From assembly GCF_000283155.1 (NCBI RefSeq), contig NW_004454171.1:12465408-12529407 (forward strand): a stretch of 64,000 bases of DNA. The letters run 5' to 3'. The position numbers were made by a program, and so were the translations under genes. Position 1 is the first letter of the stretch. The number at the start of each line of letters is the position of its first letter. The notes under the pieces are model-generated. The model saw nothing but the letters and a program-made list of their open reading frames with translations, made no database searches and was not told the DNA's origin. Positions 60,291-64,000 of the stretch are shown here, in pieces. This DNA comes from Ceratotherium simum simum (Eukaryota > Chordata > Mammalia > Perissodactyla > Rhinocerotidae).

Positions 60291-61815
60291 CAGTCTAACT
60301 CTGCCACTAGGCTGGGTATGAGGTCAGGTATTATAGATCCCGGCTTTAAGCACTCACACCTAATGCATGTTTTCCAAATATCACAGAATATTTTATATTC
60401 TAGGGGGGAAAAAAAGAACAATCATCTACCTTGATTTGTAAACTTGGGTTAAATTTATACACATTATACTTGACCTTTTTTTAATGCACAACTAAATTGT
60501 GATTTAATAACAGTGAATAGTGTAAAATGTTTTCAAGCTAAAAATAGTAAAAGTAACACTTCTATAATGGACAAATCTGAAAAGTCAGGATTCAAACAAT
60601 CATTAGCCCAGACCACTATAGCTGAGGGAAATAATACACCCTTTCTTGGATTTATAGTCTTCTCTTTGGTCTGATATTTCTGTTTTCTGTTGGATATTTT
60701 TTCAGGATTGATATTCAAGCTGTGAAAAACATCCTTCCATCAGCAGTATCTGGCAAAATAGCAGGCTCTTCAGATAGCAGGGCTGGCATTTTTAAAATTC
60801 ACTCTAGATTTATTAAGTGGTTTGCAGCTGAGAAGCGAGATGGGCTGACTTTCTACTGTGTGAATTTAAAAAACTCTCAGAAGCAAGCACCTCCTTATGA
60901 ATTACGATATTCTGTGGGCCATGTAATCAGTACATTATCAAAATATATGCTCTTCTGATTATTATAGTAATCTAAAAATGGCTAATTAAATAATAGCATG
61001 CTAACTAAAAAATAATTAGAGATAATACATTATTTGATGTGTATTTCCTTTATTGGCAATCTCTGAAACTAGTTACATATTATTCCTAGAGAAATCAAAA
61101 TTTGTCCCAAAAACATTCGACTCAGTCTAGGCGAGAAGCACTTCAGAACGCTTAGGAAAATTCCAACTTTCTTGCATGACAGCCACTGGGGATGTATATA
61201 TCAATGGAAGTTTGAGAAAATTGTGTACCATAAGCAAAGATAAGGGAAGAATCACTATAATTGTATTCTTCTGTTTGCACGGGTTCTAATTCCCGCTCTT
61301 AAGCTGACTATTCCATTGCAAAGAGATTGCAGTTAGAGCATTTGTTCTTTTTAGATGTAACACTAACCATTTTTACATTTAATAGCCATTGGAAAAATCC
61401 AAGACTCAGCATCTGTAGGACAAACTTATTCTCTGAAAGCAGCAACACTATCAAATAAATTTCATTTGATATTGCACTTGACTCAAAGATTGCTCTGTGT
61501 TACTGTAAATAAGGTATTCAAAACAAAAGGAGTGGAGAGAATGAGAGAGGGAGCAAAAAGGAAAGAAAGACTGTCAAGTAGGGGAGGGAGGGTGGCAAGA
61601 GGATGGAATGGTGCATCTTCTGGAAGTCATGAAGGTCATTGATTTGAGTTTATATAATACTTGATCTAAATGGTATAAGTGTAAGCCCATCCAAATCCTT
61701 GGAAATTTCTCTGATTGGAAAAACAAGTAGACTGATGAAACAGCTATAGTTGAGTAATGCTTAGTAATTAGTCTTTAGAGCCTCTTAGGTTAAGAATTTA
61801 AAATATATTGTCCTC
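60291..61815. other. Intergenic DNA, low repeat content
   Basis: No gene recognised. The plus frame 60722-60958 (78 codons) has no domain I know. Lack of repeats leaves open a conserved non-coding role, untested here. Confidence 0.45.
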
Positions 61816-62259
61816 ATAGCAACCCAGAAGCCCTCTCTTCCAGGCACTTGTTGGCTGGCTCCCCAGCATGCATTCCATCTTACCACCATTCTAAGAAGAC
61901 CCCAACGTTCCCAATAGTGGGGTGTAGATGTGAATAACCCCACCCAGGGTGGGCCCTGATTGGCTTTAGTCAATCAAGGTATCCTGTTTTCCAGGCCAAG
62001 GGACTTGATTTCAGGCATCAGCGTGTGATCCAATCAGTGCCATGAGACACAAGAAGAGATGGTTTGGGGCTCTCTGTGAAAGATTTATAGGAGTTTCCTA
62101 TAAGGTGCTTGCTCTCTCCTCTGACAGACACAATGAGACTAGCAGTTCCAGTTGTGGCTGGCAGATGTCTTGAGACCACAATGGGAACCTCTGAAAATGA
62201 AGCTCATTCCATGACACACAGAGAGGAGACATAGCTGGATCCTTGGTGGCGTCTTTGTT

Positions 62260-62510
62260 TATTAAGTCAACTTTATTGAGATATAAATAACATAAAATAA
62301 AATGCACCGATTTTAAATATATATACAGTTTATATTGTTTCTTTTTAACTTTTTATTTTGAAATAGTTTTTGACTTACAGAAAAGGTGCAGAGGGAGGAC
62401 ATAGAGTTCTCAGATACCTCACCCAGCTCCCTAGTGTTATCACTGCTCAAGGATTTATAATATCCATCTTCAGCTGGTCACTGTCTACCTTCCAACAAGA
62501 TTATACCACT
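62260..62510 (-). mobile_element. L1M 3' UTR pieces, antisense
   Basis: AACTTTATTGAGATATAAAT (3' end) followed by a second piece AATAGTTTTTGACTTACAGA and CTCAGATACCTCACCCAGCT. Confidence 0.7.
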
Positions 62511-62780
62511 TTGGGGTGGGGGGGACCCGGTGGTGTAGTGGTTGAGTTCGTGCACTCCACTTTGGGGGCCCGGGGTTCACCAGTTTGGATCCTGGGCTCA
62601 GGCCTATTCACTGTTGATCAAGCCATGCTGTGGCGGCGTCCCACATATAAAGTAGAGGAAGGTGGGCACAGATGTTAGCCCAGGGCCAATCTTCCTCAGC
62701 AAAAACAGGAGGATTGGCAAAAAAAGATGTTAGCTCAGAACTAATCTTCCCCACACACACACACAAAAGATTATACCACT
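62500..62780 (+). mobile_element. ERE SINE, sense, with target-site duplication
   Basis: GACCCGGTGGTGTAGTGGTT head, CAAGCCATGCTGTGGCGGCG, GATGTTAGCCCAGGGCCAAT, then a second GATGTTAGCTCAGAACTAAT block and an (AC)n tail. AGATTATACCACTT occurs at both ends. It splits the L1M 3' UTR. Confidence 0.95.
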
Positions 62781-62869
62781 TCACACAGAGCATGGTTCTG
62801 TTTACTCCTTCCTGTCCTTTGCACAACTGTCATCATACACTCAACTTCTACATCTAGTAAAAACTACAT

Positions 62870-64000
62870 TGATTTTAATTTGCATAATCAATTATTTAAA
62901 TAACAATTTAAAAAATGAGGAAAAATTCATTCACATTTACCCATGTGTTTACTGCTTCCGGTATTTTTCATTCCTTTATGTAGATCTGAGATTTCATCAG
63001 GAATCATCTTCCATCAGCCCAAAGAACCAACTTTCTTTAACATTTTTTGTAGTGTATCTTTGCTGCCCATAAATTTTCTCAGTTTTTTTGTTTGCCTGAA
63101 AATTTCTGTATTTTTGTCTGTCTTTTTGAAGGATGTTTTTGCTAGATGTAGATTTTAGGGTGACTTGTTTTCCCCTTTCATCACTTTAGAAATGTTGTCC
63201 CATCTTCCAGCTTGCATTGTTCTGATGAGAAGTCAGTCATTATTCTTGTTTCCTCCCACATGTAATGTCTTCCCACTCCTGATCCCCATCCTACTTTTAA
63301 TATTTTATGTTTATCACTGTTTTTCAACAATTTGGTTGCAATTTTTTTTCATTTGATTTAGAAAATTGGGAGCTATTATTTTTTCAAAGCTTTTTCTCTT
63401 CAAATGACTTTTGTTTTCTCCTTTCTCCCCTCATTCTCTCCAATTACATGCATCTGGACCACCTGATATTTATGGCCCTCCAGGGAGCTAAGGCTCTGTT
63501 CTTTGTTTCATCCTTTTTTCCCTCTTTTTGCTTCAGTTTGGTTGGTTTCTTTTGTAATGTTTTTAAGTTCACTGATTTTTCTTTTTCTCTGTGTGTCTAA
63601 TCTGCTCCTAATCCCATCCAATGAAATTTTTATTTCAGATATCGCATTTTTCACCTCTAGAAAGTTCCATTTTATTCTTTTTAAATGTCTTTTTTTCTCC
63701 TCATTATGTTCTTGCTTTGCCTTAGATACTTGAACATATTTAAAATAGTTATTTTAAAGGCTTTTTCTGCCAATTCCATCATTGCTGTCATTTCTGGATC
63801 TTTTTTTTCTTTTTTTCTATATTGACTTATTTTTTTTTTCTTAGTAAGCCTGGCTAAGGGTTTGTCTATTTTGTTTATCTTCTCGAAGAACCAACTCTTT
63901 GTTTCATTAATCCTTTCTACTGTTTTTTTGGTCTCAATATCATTTATTTCTGCTCTGATTTTTATTATTTCTCTCCTTCTGCTGGCTTTGGGCTTTGTTT
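62870..64000 (-). mobile_element. L1 elements, antisense, running off the window
   Basis: Antisense L1M 5'-type text (TTTTTGAAGGATGTTTTTGC, AATGTTGTCCCATCTTCCAG) to about 63830, then antisense ORF2 reverse-transcriptase region text (TTCTCGAAGAACCAACTCTT, TTCTGCTCTGATTTTTATTA) continuing beyond 64000. The many hydrophobic Phe/Leu-rich frames here are chance antisense frames. Confidence 0.8.

Noticed and set aside
61820..62240. Possible old repeat around TGGGCCCTGATTGGCTTTAG
   Set aside because: It vaguely resembles a dispersed mammalian repeat but is too diverged for me to support a call.
62943..63733. Several Phe/Leu-rich frames that look like membrane proteins
   Set aside because: Antisense of A-rich L1 sequence gives T-rich codons and hence false hydrophobic segments.
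1..64000. Search for CRISPR arrays, operons, phage or bacterial defence genes
   Set aside because: Spliced exons, SINEs and LINEs show vertebrate nuclear DNA; no regularly spaced repeats or prokaryotic genes were seen.

Overview
This is non-coding-rich mammalian nuclear DNA. Six copies of a tRNA-derived SINE with the hallmarks of the equine repetitive elements (ERE: a GGGGCYGGCC-type head, a tRNA B-box-like GGTTCR motif, and a 3' half reading GATGTTAGCTCAGGGC followed by CTTCCTC and an A-rich tail) point to a perissodactyl, most likely a horse-type or rhinoceros-type genome. Ancient mammalian repeats (MIR, L2, MLT1, many L1M fragments) fill much of the rest. There is no bacterial gene, operon, CRISPR array or rRNA, and nearly all short open frames are chance frames or LINE-1 fragments.

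The one protein-coding gene I can identify is ARMC3 (armadillo repeat containing 3), on the minus strand, with only its 5' end in the window. A CpG-rich promoter lies at about 29.83-30.24 kb, with a non-coding first exon whose splice donor is at 29948/29949. The ATG exon is 26765-26813, the next coding exon 12724-12841 and the third 2207-2332. Phases and splice sites fit exactly and the three coding exons give residues 1-96 of the protein. The remaining exons lie off the left edge. A near-perfect RFX X-box (30042-30054) sits in the promoter, as expected for a gene of motile cilia and sperm flagella.

Layout: 1-560, a disabled coding-like stretch on the minus strand; 2.2-2.3 kb, ARMC3 coding exon 3; 3.7-11.0 kb, a long antisense L1M interrupted by an MLT1 LTR and an ERE; 11.6-12.5 kb, L1M 3'UTR; 12.7-12.8 kb, coding exon 2; 14.7-18.6 kb, further L1M pieces; 18.9-23.9 kb, three EREs, MIRs and a hAT-like element; 24.05-26.23 kb, a 5'-truncated L1 whose target-site duplication also encloses about 800 bp of extra sequence (a 3' transduction); 26.7-26.9 kb, the ATG exon and a decayed second copy of it; 28.9-29.6 kb, L1M; 30 kb, promoter; 30.6-64 kb, upstream intergenic DNA made of L2, LTR, MIR, L1 and ERE insertions separated by sequence in which I see no gene.

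I found no undescribed multi-gene system. The observations most worth checking are the L1 3' transduction, the degenerate tandem copy of the ARMC3 start exon, the X-box with an adjacent (GC)n run, and the unidentified pseudogene-like frame at the left edge.
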